The notes below the pieces were generated by a model, which did not search any database, was not told the origin of the DNA, and was given only the letters and a program-made list of their open reading frames with translations. A stretch of 64,000 bases of DNA. Source: Allacma fusca (Eukaryota > Arthropoda > Collembola > Symphypleona > Sminthuridae). Numbering within the stretch: position 1 is the first letter of the stretch; each line of letters starts with the position of its first letter. The DNA lies in NCBI GenBank assembly GCA_947179485.1, contig OX359250.1, positions 18,892,539 to 18,956,538 of the forward strand. Direction: 5' to 3'. Positions 38,501-51,980 of the stretch are shown here, piece by piece. The translations under genes were made by a program, and so were the position numbers.

Positions 38501-41500
38501 TTACAGTATTACACAAACAAGGGTGACCTCAAATGTCAACGATTTCACGGTCAGTGTACGTCTTGGTCATTTGCTTGTTTCATCAATGATCTTTGATAAC
38601 TTCCAAGTACGACAGAGCATATAAAAGTCTCATTGATTCTCCAAATCAAACAATGTTGTTAACATTTATTTTTTTTCGTGCTGCTATTTATAAACGACAA
38701 AAATCATAATCCAGAGAATAATTGCAGACTTCACAGTTTATGTACAGTGCGCTCTTTTAATATGAGCATCCCAACAGGAACAAAATTGAGCTCTCATAAT
38801 GTATGCTCTTATTAAGACAAAAAATTATAGTTGTGGTGAGTATGAGCCTTCGCAGAACATTTTTGCTCCTATAGAGAAAAGGCTCTTGTAAGGGAGGCCC
38901 GATTAGCGAGAGAGCACTGTAACATATAACCTGATTTCATTAAGTAGATAAATGCAGCTATTGAGCAATTGAAATTAAAGCCTAATTCATTTCATTTAAG
39001 TCACTTGTGATAATGATAAGTACAATTGTACTTCAGTCATGATGATAATAACTGGGAGTTGTGGAGAGCAAGATATGAATTAAGTTATTTAATTTTTTTA
39101 ATGGTGTCAGTGAACATGATACCTTGGGATTATGATAGGTATATCTGTGAATTTGTTCACACGTACTAATTTAGACTTGATTCAAAGCTAGCTTATCTAA
39201 ATGTTACTATTGGAGTCTTTTTTCAAACAAACACTATTAATAGATGTCGCGGATTAAAAGCATGCGGAGGGGAAGGGAACGTCGTTGTTATTTTGGTACA
39301 ATGTAATCTTTGTCGGCTTCAAATTAGAGTTAATCTGAATAATGTTACACGTGTTTGCGATTTGCATACTCATTTATAGCAGTTCCTGGGAAGTAGTCTT
39401 GTAAATTTTGGGGAATCAGAATCAGGTGGAAGCTAACAGAAATTACAGGAAGGTAACGGAAGCAGTCGCAGGTCGTTTTGTTAGAAACCCTGGAGGAACT
39501 ATGGTCACGCAAATACTGCAGACGTTCAAGATGATCTGTAATGCTTTGGGAGATGTAATCCTCTCCGAATTAAAGCCTCTCTACGGATATATTATAATCA
39601 GGGAGTGCAAATACTCCCCAGTTTTTAAATTGGAAGAAAAATCACTGACTGGGTTGATTAGATATTCATTAATGTAAATTATGTTTCGACAGTCGACTCA
39701 TGAATGCACTTAATATCAAGAGTTCTCTGGGTTAATATAACCTCCGACGGAAATTCATTTGAATGCGCCATTCAGTGTCGTAAAGGCAATAAATTATTCT
39801 TTCATGAATAAAGACTTGCAGCTTGTTGTGTGGTACGGAAGCTGAGGGGGTGGGTCGTGTCGTTACTTGTTCATACATAATTTGATAGGTACACAATAGT
39901 GCGTGTAGAAATAAGTAATTTGAATTATTGCATAACGATGGATTTATTCATGATTTGGTAAGACAGGGCTAAATAATGTAGGACGGAGTGTGTCGCTCTC
40001 GAAGAGCAGGCGTCTCTGGGTTCGGATAATTTTAAAATTTTTTCACACTCCCCGGTGAACCACTACAGAACTTATAACACTCACACAGTAAGTAAGTGTG
40101 CATATCTGATTTTTAGCACTACGGTTATTATCTGTCCGAAATCCTCCTCTAGACTTTTAGGAATCATTAGGACTGATCTCAAATGAGCGGTGGTCTTTGC
40201 ATAAGAGCAAAGGTCAATAAATCAGGTTTCAGCCAGAATTAATCCCAAGTTTCCTTCATATTTTCTATGTTCATCAAGAAGAGTGTCTGCAATATCGTAA
40301 TAGGTCTAACTAATGTATTGCTAATTTTGGATTTCTAATGGGCAAAAGTTGAAATGCTGATAAAGTTGGAAATTGAATGCAGAATTTGGTACAAGACCAA
40401 ACACAACATCTCTCATTCATTTGAATGGAGTTGCAGCAATAATTATTATTGCAAAAGCTTTTTATAGCACTGCAGAAAAGTAACAAGTGACTCACGCATT
40501 TCCCCTAATTTTTGCACGCCCGCACAAACACACATGGTTTTGGGGTATTGTAAGAACTTGAGAGTTTTAATAAGTATAGATAATGTTACACTATTTTATT
40601 TACGATGCGACTGCATGCAAGTAGCTCCAAGTAATTAGATAATCAGTAATAATAGTAATAATTATTATACATGCACGGAAAATAATTTACGACAAAAGTT
40701 TCAAAATAGTCGGAACCCTCAGTAAACGGATCTTCAGGCGGGGCAAAGTCTAATTGCTTCCGGAACGTGCTTAAATGTGTGCCATGCTTATTTAAAATCA
40801 TGAATTAACAGAGAGTACAAAGACGACAGTGTCTGCATCATCAGCATGGACATCATCCCCAGAAATCCCACAAAGTACGGAGATTTCCGACGAAGAACGG
40901 AGAAGACTGGAGAGCTTCCAGAACACTCCATATGTGATTCTAGTCAATGGAACAGGCCAGTCCACCTTCAAATTCGCCTCCCCATCCTCATTTATTCAAA
41001 TCGGCCCTCAGGAAATAGCTGCTTATCAAATAAGGTATCTTTCTTGGGTGCTAGCGGAAAAAGCTTGTCTTTGACATGCAAATGATATTAGAGAACATGC
41101 CCCGGTTCGACGTCCTGTTTTAATCTCAAGATGCTCTTTGTGACTACAGAAACCGACGAAGTGTAACTTTAGAATTCAGGACGAGGCTCCCGCATGCACT
41201 TCTCATTTACCATGGCATAAAGGACCGGCCCTTAAAAATGAACAAATATGAGCTATACGTCATGCTGGATCAGGGGCAACTGAAGATCAAGCACCTCTTC
41301 GGAGACTACTCCACCACGGTCGTCGTAGGAAAGGGACTTAACCGGGACAGGTGGCATAGTGTGGAGGTCATGATTGACCCTCACAACCAGGAGATCTGGG
41401 CTCGTGTGGATGATGATGAAGTCACAAAAACCATCGATGGCCTCAAAGATCATAAATTGTACGGGGCAGAGCACGACGACTTAGAGTCCATCATCTTTGT

Positions 41501-44500
41501 TGGGGGTAATCCATTGGATTTTGTTAATTTACTACAGACCCGAGCCATTTATTTCTTTAAGTCATATATGTAGATTCATGAAGACTCATAAATTCTAGTT
41601 CCTTCAAGCAAAGTAACAGGTTTATTGCTTTCCAGTCATATCGCTCTCATGTAAGTACCTGGGGATGGTTGAATGGTTAAGTTTGTTGACTTTTGATGTT
41701 CACAAATTAAAATCATGGTGTTTTACATGAATGAAGTGATGGTATATGATGGCAGAATGATATTGCATTGTACGTGTGACCAAGTAAATTAATGGCTTAC
41801 TTACCTTCGCACGTGCAGACACAATCGGGCCCAATGGCATGACTATTAATTACCAAGCCATGCTTAAAAATGCTCTAAAAACATGATTGGACCCCTCCAC
41901 TCTACATAATTATACGACTTGAACTTTATTTCTCGCCCTATTTAATTGGATATTGGAAATTGATGTGTAAAGGTCTTAAAGCTGGAGAGGAGCACTTGGA
42001 AGTCTCGTATGTCGCAAATCCATTCGTGGGTTGCATTAGAAATGTGACTTTATCCACGTCCCCATTGCAGTCTGCCTCACTGGATCCCATTACTCCCGTT
42101 ATATCATCCAGATTCCTCAATGTTGATGAAAATTGCCTGGACAATTGTTGGGATCAGCGGGTTCCATGTTCCAGGGATAGCAAGTGTATCAATCACTATG
42201 ACCATGTCGAGTGCGACTGTTTCTCGGCACGGTTTAAGGGTGACAACTGCAAGGACACAGGTTGGTCACGGCTCTGAAATTGATTCTGATGAAATTGTTT
42301 CTGATGAAATTGTTCTTTAGAATCGGAGGAAAATTTTATTAAAACAAATTGGGTTTTTTACGGTGATGAAATGATTTAAATGAAAATTAAATGACACGCT
42401 CCGCCATACATGCTTTAAATTACAGACATTTCCATTTTGACGCTCAGTGGTTACTCCTACGTTACTTTTACCGTTTATGAGTGGATGGATCGAGTTCATT
42501 CAGATGCTAATCGAATCAGCATGCATTTTAAGGTAAAGTACATTTCAGAGGAAGATGTTTGTAGGTAGCAATTAATTTTTGTAGCATACAGAGGTATTGG
42601 AGGCTATTGCGGTAAAAAGCTACGGGGGTATGTGATGCTAATTGAATTATTACTTTTTAGACTTATACGGACGACTCAATTTTATTTTACGCTGCTGGAG
42701 AACTTCCGTACCATAACCATATTGCTGTATCTATAAGGAACCATCGGGTTTATGTTGATATTAATTTTGGAGAGGCTGGCTCCATTGCGGCTCACATTGG
42801 GAAAGCCTTGACGGATGGTCGTTGGCATATTCTGACGCTGGAGCACAGTGGGAAGAATGTCACTATTAAATTAGATCTTCATCAGAAAAATTTGGAGATC
42901 CCAGGAAAAAATCAGCATCTCTACATTGATCCAGATATCTATGTCGGGGGTGGGGGTCCGATTCTGAAGAATCGAGAAGGTGCATATTTAGTAATTGCTA
43001 CTGAAAGTCCCTAGAATTTAATAGAGTCCGATTTTTTAAATGTAATTTTATGCATATTTTATTTAAACAGGATTGAACTCTTCCAACAACTTTGTTGGTT
43101 GTTTAAAAGAAGTTTACTTCAATGAAAAATCTATTTTGTTTGAGTTGCGGCAAAAGAAGCACCAGGTGAGATTCGGGAAAAGGGCTCACTATACTGTGGT
43201 CAGGAATCAAAGTAATGTCAGGTTGATGGTTTAATGTTTTAAATTTCAGGCCCGTAACCATGGCCTCACTGCTCCAGAATTCGGGAAATGCGTTCTGCAA
43301 AATACTGTTCCTATTACAATACCTTTTGCCGAGTCCGGATTTCGTATCTCAAATCCAAAGCTGGACGATCTGCACCTTCGCTTTGAATTCAAGCCGGAGG
43401 GTTTGTATGGAACTTTGGCTTACTCAGATGTTAAGACAATTAAGGGAGACGGTTTCTGGGAGGTAGGTTCATATTTAAAGTCCATGAAATGTGCATATGA
43501 AGTCCCCCTTATCCTGACTTGGAATTTATTGATTCAGTTCGAAGGATGATCTGAGAATCAAAACTGAATCAATCAACCAGTCCATCTGTAACAATGAACT
43601 ATTTAATTTTAATTCTATTATGTGTTATATTACACTCTGCAGCTAAAAATTGTCAACGACGAGATCCACTTTTGTTTACAATCTGACAAAACCATTGCAA
43701 ATATCTCTACTCCTAAAACTCTGGTAGCAAAATTTAACCGAAAAGGATCTGATTGGAATAAGGTATGTCCTAGTTAGAAACCTTACGAAGATAATGTTCC
43801 TTAATTACCACACCAAGTGTTTTGAAATGTTGGAGTAATCAAGATTTATCCCCATGAAAAAATTATTAGGTTGAGTTGAAATATTCCAGCGGGGAAATTC
43901 GTCTGACTACAGACAAGCTCTACCGGAATGAGAATTTCGCGGATGTGTTTCTACTTTCCCCAACTGTGACTCTCGGAACATCCGTTCACAATCCCAGCCT
44001 AGGTGTGTATCCTCAGCTATTTTCCATATATCATCTGAAAGTGTGCTTCATTGCCGATGATTACTTAATTTCTCAAAAATGTAGGATTCCGAGGATGCAT
44101 TGGCCGAATTATGATTGGAGACAACGAAATAGATGCTCGAACTGTGGTGGGTTCCGAGGACCAAATTGGGGACATTGCCATGGACAACTGTCAGTTTGTT
44201 GACCCATGTACTCGTCCTGATGTGTGTGAGCATGGGGGAAAGTGCAGTGTTAAGAGTGGGGAAATCTCTTGCGAATGTGACGGGACCGGGTACATTGGGA
44301 AACATTGCCACTTCGGTAAATACAAACAAATCACTTCCAAATTTGCTCAAAAGGTTTATGTATTGAGTTTCGTTACAAGTAAATAATTTTTTTTCCCGAC
44401 TTTGTAGCCGTGTTCAAAAGAACTTGTGAAGAATTGGCTTTATTGGGCTACACGGAATCTGGCGTGTACAAAATAGACATTGATGGAAACGGACCATTTT

Positions 44501-47500
44501 CCCCATCGCATGTGAAATGTAAATTTGAGACAGACTTCTCTGGGGAGACAAAAACTATTGTAGAGCATAACTTAGCCAATGAAACGGACGTTTGGACCCC
44601 GAATGACAAGCAAGAAGATTTTAAATTGGATCTAACCTACAGAGAATTCAATCCAGAGATGCTCATGTCATTGGTTTCGCAGTCTGTTCAATGTCATCAA
44701 CACATCAAGTTCGATTGTTACAAAGCACGTTTGGCTCTTCACCAGTACTCGTGGTTCTCATCGGCTGACTTGAAGTCCAAACAAGTCGTGAGTATAGGAG
44801 ATGCTCCAAATGGGATGTGTCCCTGCTCGCAAAGTAACTATCGACGTTATCATATACTGTTAAAAATGCTTTCGGCTAATGATAATAGCTTAAATCCCTG
44901 TACTTATGTCCCATACATAACTTCTAGAATGCATGCGAAAGAGAGCAAGTTTTTTCATTAGAAATGCCGACAACACTAGTCTATAATCTTGTGTCTCATT
45001 ATGTACTCGGAGTGCCATATAATTATAAGCAAATTTTTTTCTTTCAGCTCGAACATGTTCTAGCCCGGAAGATCACTGCAACTGTGACTCCCTGGATAGT
45101 AGATGGCTTAGTGATGAAGGCTTCTATTCTCTCCCTGATCGTTTAGGAATAACTCAGATGTATTTCATGGTCCCAAAAGATTTGCCTAGTGATGCGGCAG
45201 CAAGAATCACACTGGGTCCATTGGAATGTGTTGAAGCTAGTGAGTTGTTTCAATAACTGTGATATAATTGTAACAGTTCGTCCATATGTATTAACTATGC
45301 ATATGAGTGTTTATGATAAATTTCCTGGCAGGAGCTTCACATACTGTAATTAAGCTCTAAATCACATAGTAATAAGGCATGTAAAATAATTGGTGTTTGT
45401 TTACAAATTTGCATTTGTATTCCTGCATCATGCCTGTGTTTACATTCGTTGTCAACACGCTTTCTCAGGAGCGTCTCTCCTATTAGACGTTGCCACCACT
45501 TTTAATTCCTTACAAGTGTTCCTGCACAATTGTCTTATTCAAAGTAGCTTTTAATCGTGGAGATATGATTTACATAATGGAGAGCTAATGTAAACCTGAA
45601 CTGATGCTTTTGTTCATGATATTAAACTTCTATAATTTCTTCAACAGATACACAAAGGTATGTTGTCACATTCAAAACCTTTGGCTCATACTTGGAGGCT
45701 CCGGGCTGGAAATCCGGGGATTTAGCTTTCAGTTTCCGAACCACACGATCTTCTGCCATACTGTTGTATCAACCTCTCTTGCATTCCCAAGATAATTCAT
45801 TCTCCGTCTACCTCACGAATGGTTCGAAGCTTTCAACTTTGGCATTTTATTCTTGAATGATAAATATACTGTAAGTTGAATGTACGTATGTATTTGGGAA
45901 GTTGCAAAACAGTTTCTCTGATTTATTGCAGACCATGAATTAGTTTTCCGGTTTATACTCAACGGGGGTGCCCCTCAAAGTGTGACGGTACGATCACAAA
46001 GAGCTTTGTCAGGAGGAGATTGGCAACAAGTATGGATAGATTATGATCTGCATCAAGTTCGATTCCAAATCAATCGAGAGCATCAGATGATAAGCTTACC
46101 TGATGGACAACAATTTGGACCCTTTGAAGGGACTATGTACATTGCTGGTGCTCCTGCGTAAGAACCCTTGAGAATCGTGTTAATTAATTTTTTTGACCTA
46201 TACTCGTCCAGTATGCGCGTGTTAGGATATTTTCAATGTGCTTTCATTTTGCTATTTTGAATGGCCCCTAGAAAAAATCTGGAGGAAACTGAAATTCAAG
46301 ATGGTTTGATTGGTTGCTTCCGGGGACTTGTGATGAATGGGCAAGTTTTGGACTTGTACTCGTACATGAAATTCCATAAGGCAGACATTGTCAAAGATTG
46401 TAGTCCGTCCTGTGACCCAAATCCCTGTAAAAATAGAGCCATTTGCCAGGAAAACTGGGGGTCGTTTACATGCCAGTGTCAGAACCCGTACTCTCAGTCT
46501 GGACAGTTTTGCGAGCGTGGTTTGTACAAGATCCAATGCATCCTGCTTCTAAACCTTATTTGATTAAGATATTTAACTATTTCAAATGATATTGGTATCT
46601 TGCAGATATAAACGATGACGGGTTGACATTCCTCTCACAAAGCAGTTTCATCAAGAAAGCACTCAAGAATGTGGAGCAAAGCTCTATGAAGCATATTTTA
46701 ACATCAAACATATACCTTAACTTACGTACGTATGATACTGAAGCGTTGGTGCTGTATGCGAATGACAACTTGAACAACTTTGTCCAGCTACATATTGAGG
46801 ATGGTGAGAAAATGGTTTTCTCCTGGAATCACGGAGATGTGATTCAGCAATTGATGGTGAGTCCCCACAAACCTCTGAATCGAGGAGAGTCTATACAAGT
46901 GGCAGTTGAAAGGAGCGCTACCCACACCACTCTTTACGTGAATCAAGATTCGGCATCCGTGCCGCTCCCTGTGCAACTTCTCACGGAATATAGTGATAAA
47001 CCATTCTCGAATCCGGAATTGGAATTATTTGCTCCACCAAGGCCCTTTGCCCCTGTCAGCACCTACTATCAAATGTTCCTTGCTGGTTATGACAATTCCG
47101 CTTTGAAACATGCCCCCAATACTACTCACATACCTGGACTACTTGGGTGTCTTCGAGGTTCGGATTAGTTTCGTTTTGTCTGTAAATCTGATTGTATTCA
47201 AATCTGTAAACCTTCAATTCATTACCACAAACAACTCTGTTGTATGTTTTAGGGCTCAAAATTGGATCAGAAAGAATTATTCTCGGAGGACTGGCTAACT
47301 CAAATGGTTAGTGACCACATAGTTTTCATAAATTATCAAGAATCAAATATTGTAAAGTTTATATAGTTGTTTATTTATTTAGTTTATTTTCCTTAATGAT
47401 TTGTTTTACTCTTCGAAAATTTAGATGTTCTTGACGGGTGCAAAATGGTCTGCGACTCAAAACCTTGTTACAATGGGGGGATGTGCGTGGAAGATTTCCA

Positions 47501-50500
47501 AGCCAGAACATATTCTTGTGATTGTACGTATACATCATACTACGGCAGTAGATGCGATGAAGGTAAACTAGACAAGTGCTTCTATGAATATCAAAAAGGA
47601 ACATCTTGCTTTATTTTAGATATTTAAAAGTAAAATATTAGATGAACAAAATGTGAGATGTACAGTTTAGGATGTAGTTTGTCCTGGTTTAATTTTCAGA
47701 GCGAGGAGCAAGCTTCCAAGGGGAATCTTTCATTCGACGTAGGTTCAAGGTCCCGGTCCCGGTTGGTACCATTGAAAATATTGAAGCTCATTTTGGATTT
47801 TCTACAACCAGTGACTCTTACACCGAAAACCATACAGTTTTATTAACAGTTCTGATACCAGAAAGAAAGTACTCCTTGTTATTTTCCATAACGAGGGCAG
47901 GTCATTTCATGCTGAGAGAAAATCGCGAAGGGAACGGAACTTATGGAACAACCATTCAGTACCAAAATTTTGTAGACGGATCCAGACATTCTGTATATTT
48001 CAATCGTACCAGGGATGAAACCCTTTTGATTGTGGACCAGGAAGAAATTCCAATTCATCTGAATGATTCATACACTGAAACTTTCTACCCCATCTCTAAT
48101 ACTGCTGCAGATCAAAGCCATTTTATCGGAGAAGTTTTTATCGGTGGAGTGAATGAAGCCGTGCCAAGCTTAGGATATTTCCAACGTTTTAAAGGATGCA
48201 TGTCTAGTAAGAGAAGCTATTCAAAAATTTCATATTATTAGTTTCGTTCTTGGAGACAGTCAAAAAGGATTTGCTTGCCTTGAAATATTTACATATCATT
48301 TCCTTATTCATAAAATGCTTTCCAAACATTTTCAGACATTTTCGTTCAAGTTGAGACGGTTGAAACGCGTCCTGTAGAGGAATACATGGGCTTTGTGAAA
48401 AAAGAGCCTGACCTAGTTCTTGATGTGGAGAAAGTAGAAGGAGTAAAATTAGGAAATTGTGCTGCCTTTTCCAGTTTCACTGCACCTTCTGGAGGTCCAG
48501 CGGACGTGGAAAAATCCCCTGTAAGTATAGTATGTCTTTAAAGAAAAAATCCTTTTCGTTTGAATTACAATCACTTTCTCTAAAAGAGACCTTATTCTAA
48601 GGAAACTTTCTCGATAGGAACATAAATATTTAGACACGTTCTCATTGAATTGACTCTAGAGCTAATTTTTCTCGTTATAAGAGCATATCATTATACATTT
48701 TGGAGCTTTCAACGTTGCTCTTATTGAGACAGTTCACTCACTGTAAGGCTTTTTTCATATTGTATGCTTGAAATTTTTTATCTTTTTTTTTTCAGCAAAC
48801 AGCTGGTATTGACTGGAGAACTGCTTTACCCGAAAGGCTTCCCCTTAGAATTCGAGTTTCGGAAGTGGTTAAATCAGCCAGCATATCCTTTAATAGTAAG
48901 TTCCAATTGGCCCAGACCTTGAAACCCCATTTCTATTTTATCATCGTGTTTCCTTAACGTTTACATTGTGATAATGTATTCCACAGCTCTGGCTCTAATC
49001 TTTGCAATATTCTTTGGAATTGTGATATCCTTCTTGGCAATGTACATTTACCGTTTGAACAAGCGCTACAAGCAGAGAATTCTGGACGATGACGACGACG
49101 AGGACCTGTATCCTTACCGATCACCGACAGTCCGCTACTCCGAAGCCAACAATGGTACGCAATATGGAGGCTACAAAAGACCACAGCCTGATAAAGTGGA
49201 ACTTCTTCAGAATCGTTCCAATTCTTTGCAGGATAATCCGAAATCTATTTTGAATAACTCCAAAATAAAAAATAATACACAGGCAAAAGTATAGTTGTCA
49301 AGTCACAAAAATTAAGTATGCATTTCAAGGTCTCTAAAATACTCTTCCTTTAATTGAAATTGACTTTTCCACAGGATGATGAGCTCCGGCAGATAGATGA
49401 CGAAAATGCTAGTAGTGATACCACTTCTGAGAATGAATCCCGTCAAAGTTCAACATCATCATTGAGTAATACACAGATTCTTGACGATAAGGTACTTTCC
49501 AGTATTTGTGAAATTCCTTCTGCATCCATTAGTGAAGTTGAAATTTATCCAGAGTCAAAACTTGTGTAGATTGTTTACATCCTGGCAGCCATCAGGGCTA
49601 TTAATGTTCCTCAAAAAGCTATTGTGCTGCTTTAAAATTTTTACCATTCATTTTTCCACACCTTTACTTCCATGCTGACCATATTACTGTCTCTCCATAT
49701 CAGTTTTTGATTTTGTCTGCCCCTTCCCAGTCATTTTCAGTGCATTACGATAAGAACTTCAGATGATCTTGTGTTCCCTTTTCTCGTGTAAACAATTCTA
49801 GAAATGTGTAATCTGCTGGTCAATTACTGTTTTTGTCGGGTATTAATTTAAAGAATAGATTCATGTAGAAGTGGGTAGAGAATTTAGAAAAATATCTAGT
49901 CGACGTAGAATTAATTGTGATGATTTCAGTATTGTTGTTTTCAATGATTGTAGCATGATACTGAGAATGATTTGACACTATATGCATAAATTGCTCCAAT
50001 ATAAAGTTACAGTAAAAGTCTATTATGAAGCAATTGATAATATTTGATGCATGGGCAATAGCAAAAACCTAGTGACAATGAATAATGCTAAAGAGATAAG
50101 GTGTGAGTGTTGGTCATGTGTGGTCTAATGAATTTTTTTAGTGAATGATTAGTGGGAAAATAAGTGTGCTTTTATTGTCCTTAGGGAAGTCAAAACGCTT
50201 CGTTTAAAATGGACCAGTTCGGGAGCATTATCTTTGAGAAGCCTTTGTATTCCTGACCAATTCGTGGATCTGTTTTGTGTCTTGTCCGTTTCCCTACATG
50301 TGTACTTTAATAATACTTGGCTCTGAAATGCGCTTCCAGAAACTTCTTAGTAATAATTAATAGAATATTAGTAGTAGTAAAAGATTCAGTACTTATATTG
50401 ATTGATACATGCATAATTATATGTATGTACGGTGGCTATAAGATATTAAGCCATGCCTGTGTGGAATTATCAATGCACGTGTCTTCAAAATTCCTTGGGA

Positions 50501-51678
50501 ATTATCACCAGTATTTATTTCATAAGTTAATAATAATTATTATTACAAACTTACGGTATTAGTGTAATTACTGCTAAACACACGTGACTGTTACTGACTT
50601 ACAATTAGTGGTATTGTGCCTTAGAGTATTATTATTGGTGACATTGTACTACTATTAGCACTGCTTAACTGAGCACATTGTATACATACATAAGTAGTGA
50701 TAGGTCCCAGTCCTGACCCCTCATGCTTTACTACCCCGTTGTTTTCCCTGCCAAACTCTGTATGTCAGATTCGTTTGTCTGGATTGAGAAAAATCAAAAC
50801 TGCTATTTAACTATTGCTTGGGTTGCATGGATAAGTTATGTGCATGCTCGCATTTAACTACTACCTACCTAAGAACTACAATCAGGAATGCTACATTTTG
50901 TAAACACTCTATAATTTTTAAACATTTGTAAAATCTTCTCAAGTAGAGAGCTAAAAAATGTTTCTCAAGGTCCCCCAGTAGTCATTTCACAGTATTATGA
51001 GCTTGTCATACATATGTATACGGTTCGGCTGTAAAAGTGAAGTAGTTTATTTATGTATAAAATGTATATGCATTTGTTTTTGAAAGTATTTTGCTGCAGT
51101 AGGACAAATGTAATTGCTTTTTGTTGACAAACTGTAGGAAGATGTTGATATGGAGGATGACATGGATCCCTCAAACAGACAATCTCTGATTGACGAAGAG
51201 CCCGTCGAACAAAAACCTGAAGTTGGAAATGGTACAATGACCGACATTGATAGTAGTGTAGATATTGTGGAGAACCTTGTATTTTCTCCCCATTCTTGCT
51301 CTAATGTTGTTTAATCCCATATTAACTCATATCTCTAATAATACAAATCTTCCGGGACCCGGTAGGATTTGACACATTGCAATGAGTTTATTTCTTGAGT
51401 AGTGATTAATTTCAGTGTTAGAGCAAGCATTTACTAATTACATTAACATTGTTGTCAGGCTTGATGCAATAGATGTGCTTATGTATTGTGTTTTTTTTTC
51501 TTTTTCTGATTGCTTAGAAGAAGCTCCTCGTCCTTCAAACATCGTAATGCCTCCAGTATTTGTTTCTGAAACGGTGCGGACATTTGAGCGAAGCCCTATT
51601 GCAATCATTGGGGGGCCAAGATACGGCCAACTCAAACGAACTTCTAGATCAAAAGATTCCGTTCTTTCCTTAGACTAA
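35583..51678 (+). CDS. axo: Axotactin-like neurexin-superfamily membrane protein (Kunitz, LamG, EGF, fibrinogen-like)
   Basis: Twenty-seven exons splice with matching phases to 1939 aa: 35583-35661, 38030-38209, 40812-41034, 41150-41505, 41973-42260, 42426-42532, 42661-42979, 43071-43165, 43250-43462, 43643-43762, 43870-44002, 44085-44315, 44408-44833, 45048-45239, 45648-45821, 45932-46157, 46272-46519, 46606-47157, 47253-47306, 47425-47562, 47700-48206, 48336-48520, 48796-48895, 48987-49288, 49375-49491, 51138-51231, 51518-51678. Order: signal peptide (1-26, LLVVLGLLLPLTYG); Kunitz domain with all six cysteines in register (C30-C80); LamG 1 (about 110-330); EGF (about 335-373); LamG 2 and 3 (about 378-735); EGF (about 738-780); fibrinogen-like region (about 783-985, GVYKIDIDGNGP, CNCDS); LamG 4; EGF (about 1170-1203); LamG 5; EGF (about 1408-1450); LamG 6; one membrane span (about 1717-1738); and an acidic, serine-rich cytoplasmic tail. 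Kunitz plus LamG/EGF is the plan I recall for Drosophila axotactin, a glia-derived protein affecting axonal excitability; Nrx-IV and Caspr start with a discoidin domain instead. Introns 1 and 2 exceed 2 kb; most others are 60-400 bases. Confidence 0.85.
35662..38029. other. Intron 1 of the axotactin-like gene
   Basis: About 2.4 kb with no recognisable exon or element. As the first long intron of a probably neural gene it is a natural place for regulatory DNA, but no specific site is visible. Confidence 0.5.
38030..38209 (+). CDS. axo: Kunitz-domain exon of the axotactin-like gene
   Basis: This single exon codes the whole Kunitz/BPTI module: C-x8-C-x15-C-x7-C-x12-C-x3-C, including FPYGGCPGNDNRF. 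Spacing is exactly canonical. The residue after the second cysteine, the P1 site in inhibitors, is His (GPCHK) rather than Lys or Arg, so trypsin inhibition is doubtful. The entry phase (1 base carried from exon 1) fits the acceptor at 38029 and puts the domain directly after the signal peptide. Confidence 0.85.
38210..40811. other. Intron 2 of the axotactin-like gene
   Basis: About 2.6 kb. It contains the pogo-like MITE at 38745-38919 and a plus-strand frame of 89 codons at 39408-39677 that I cannot assign. Otherwise nothing was seen. Confidence 0.5.
38745..38919. mobile_element. Pogo/Tigger-like MITE (175 bp)
   Basis: The ends are imperfect inverted repeats of about 28 bp: left CAGTGCGCTCTTTTAATATG, right (reversed) CAGTGCTCTCTCGCTAATCG, both going on to end in a CC-rich CATCCC or CCTCCC. 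TA dinucleotides flank both sides (38743-38744 and 38920-38921), as expected for Tc1/mariner-superfamily insertion; the CAGTG...CTAATCGG end is typical of pogo/Tigger. There is no coding capacity. Confidence 0.65.
49492..49569 (+). CDS. axo: Possible alternative 3' end of the axotactin-like gene (read-through of exon 25)
   Basis: If the GTACTT donor at 49492 is not used, the frame runs on for 25 codons in the same phase (SSICEIPSASISEVEIYPES, then KLV and stop). The extension is acidic and serine-rich, like the tail before it, and unlike random intron translation. This suggests an alternative shorter cytoplasmic tail that omits exons 26 and 27. It is inferred from the open frame only. Confidence 0.35.
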   Translation, partial: VLSSICEIPSASISEVEIYPESKLV

Positions 51679-51974
51679 ATTTTAGCTGTCACCAATGTCA
51701 CCATACCAAGTCCCAGATTATTTTCGTAAGCATGGCAAGAGATAGTAATTTATTGACACGAATTTCTGTAGCCCTTCCATTGAATTCGATCAGCCTTATT
51801 ATTAGTCGACTTGCCCTTGGTTCAGTATAGAAAGGTATTCCATTATTTTATTAGATGCACACCGAGATGACTTACTATTGTTACAGTGGAACCTCCAGCC
51901 CTTATTAAAGTACTTCCAATAATTATCAAATTCATGCCTCATGTGTACCCACCTAGTCCAATCACGAAGTTAGA

Positions 51975-51980
51975 AATAAA
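51975..51980 (+). promoter_or_regulatory. Polyadenylation signal of the axotactin-like gene
   Basis: AATAAA about 300 bases past the stop codon in exon 27; another AATAAAA lies near 52240. Confidence 0.4.

Noticed and set aside
49289-49294. End of the axotactin-like gene at 49294 as the only C-terminus
   Set aside because: A good donor (AAA then GTATAG) joins in phase to an exon continuing the acidic tail, so the early stop is most likely intronic read-through.
35583-51678. Naming the large receptor neurexin IV/Caspr
   Set aside because: LamG, EGF and the fibrinogen-like part fit that superfamily, but the N-terminal discoidin domain is absent and a Kunitz domain follows the signal peptide, which favours axotactin.
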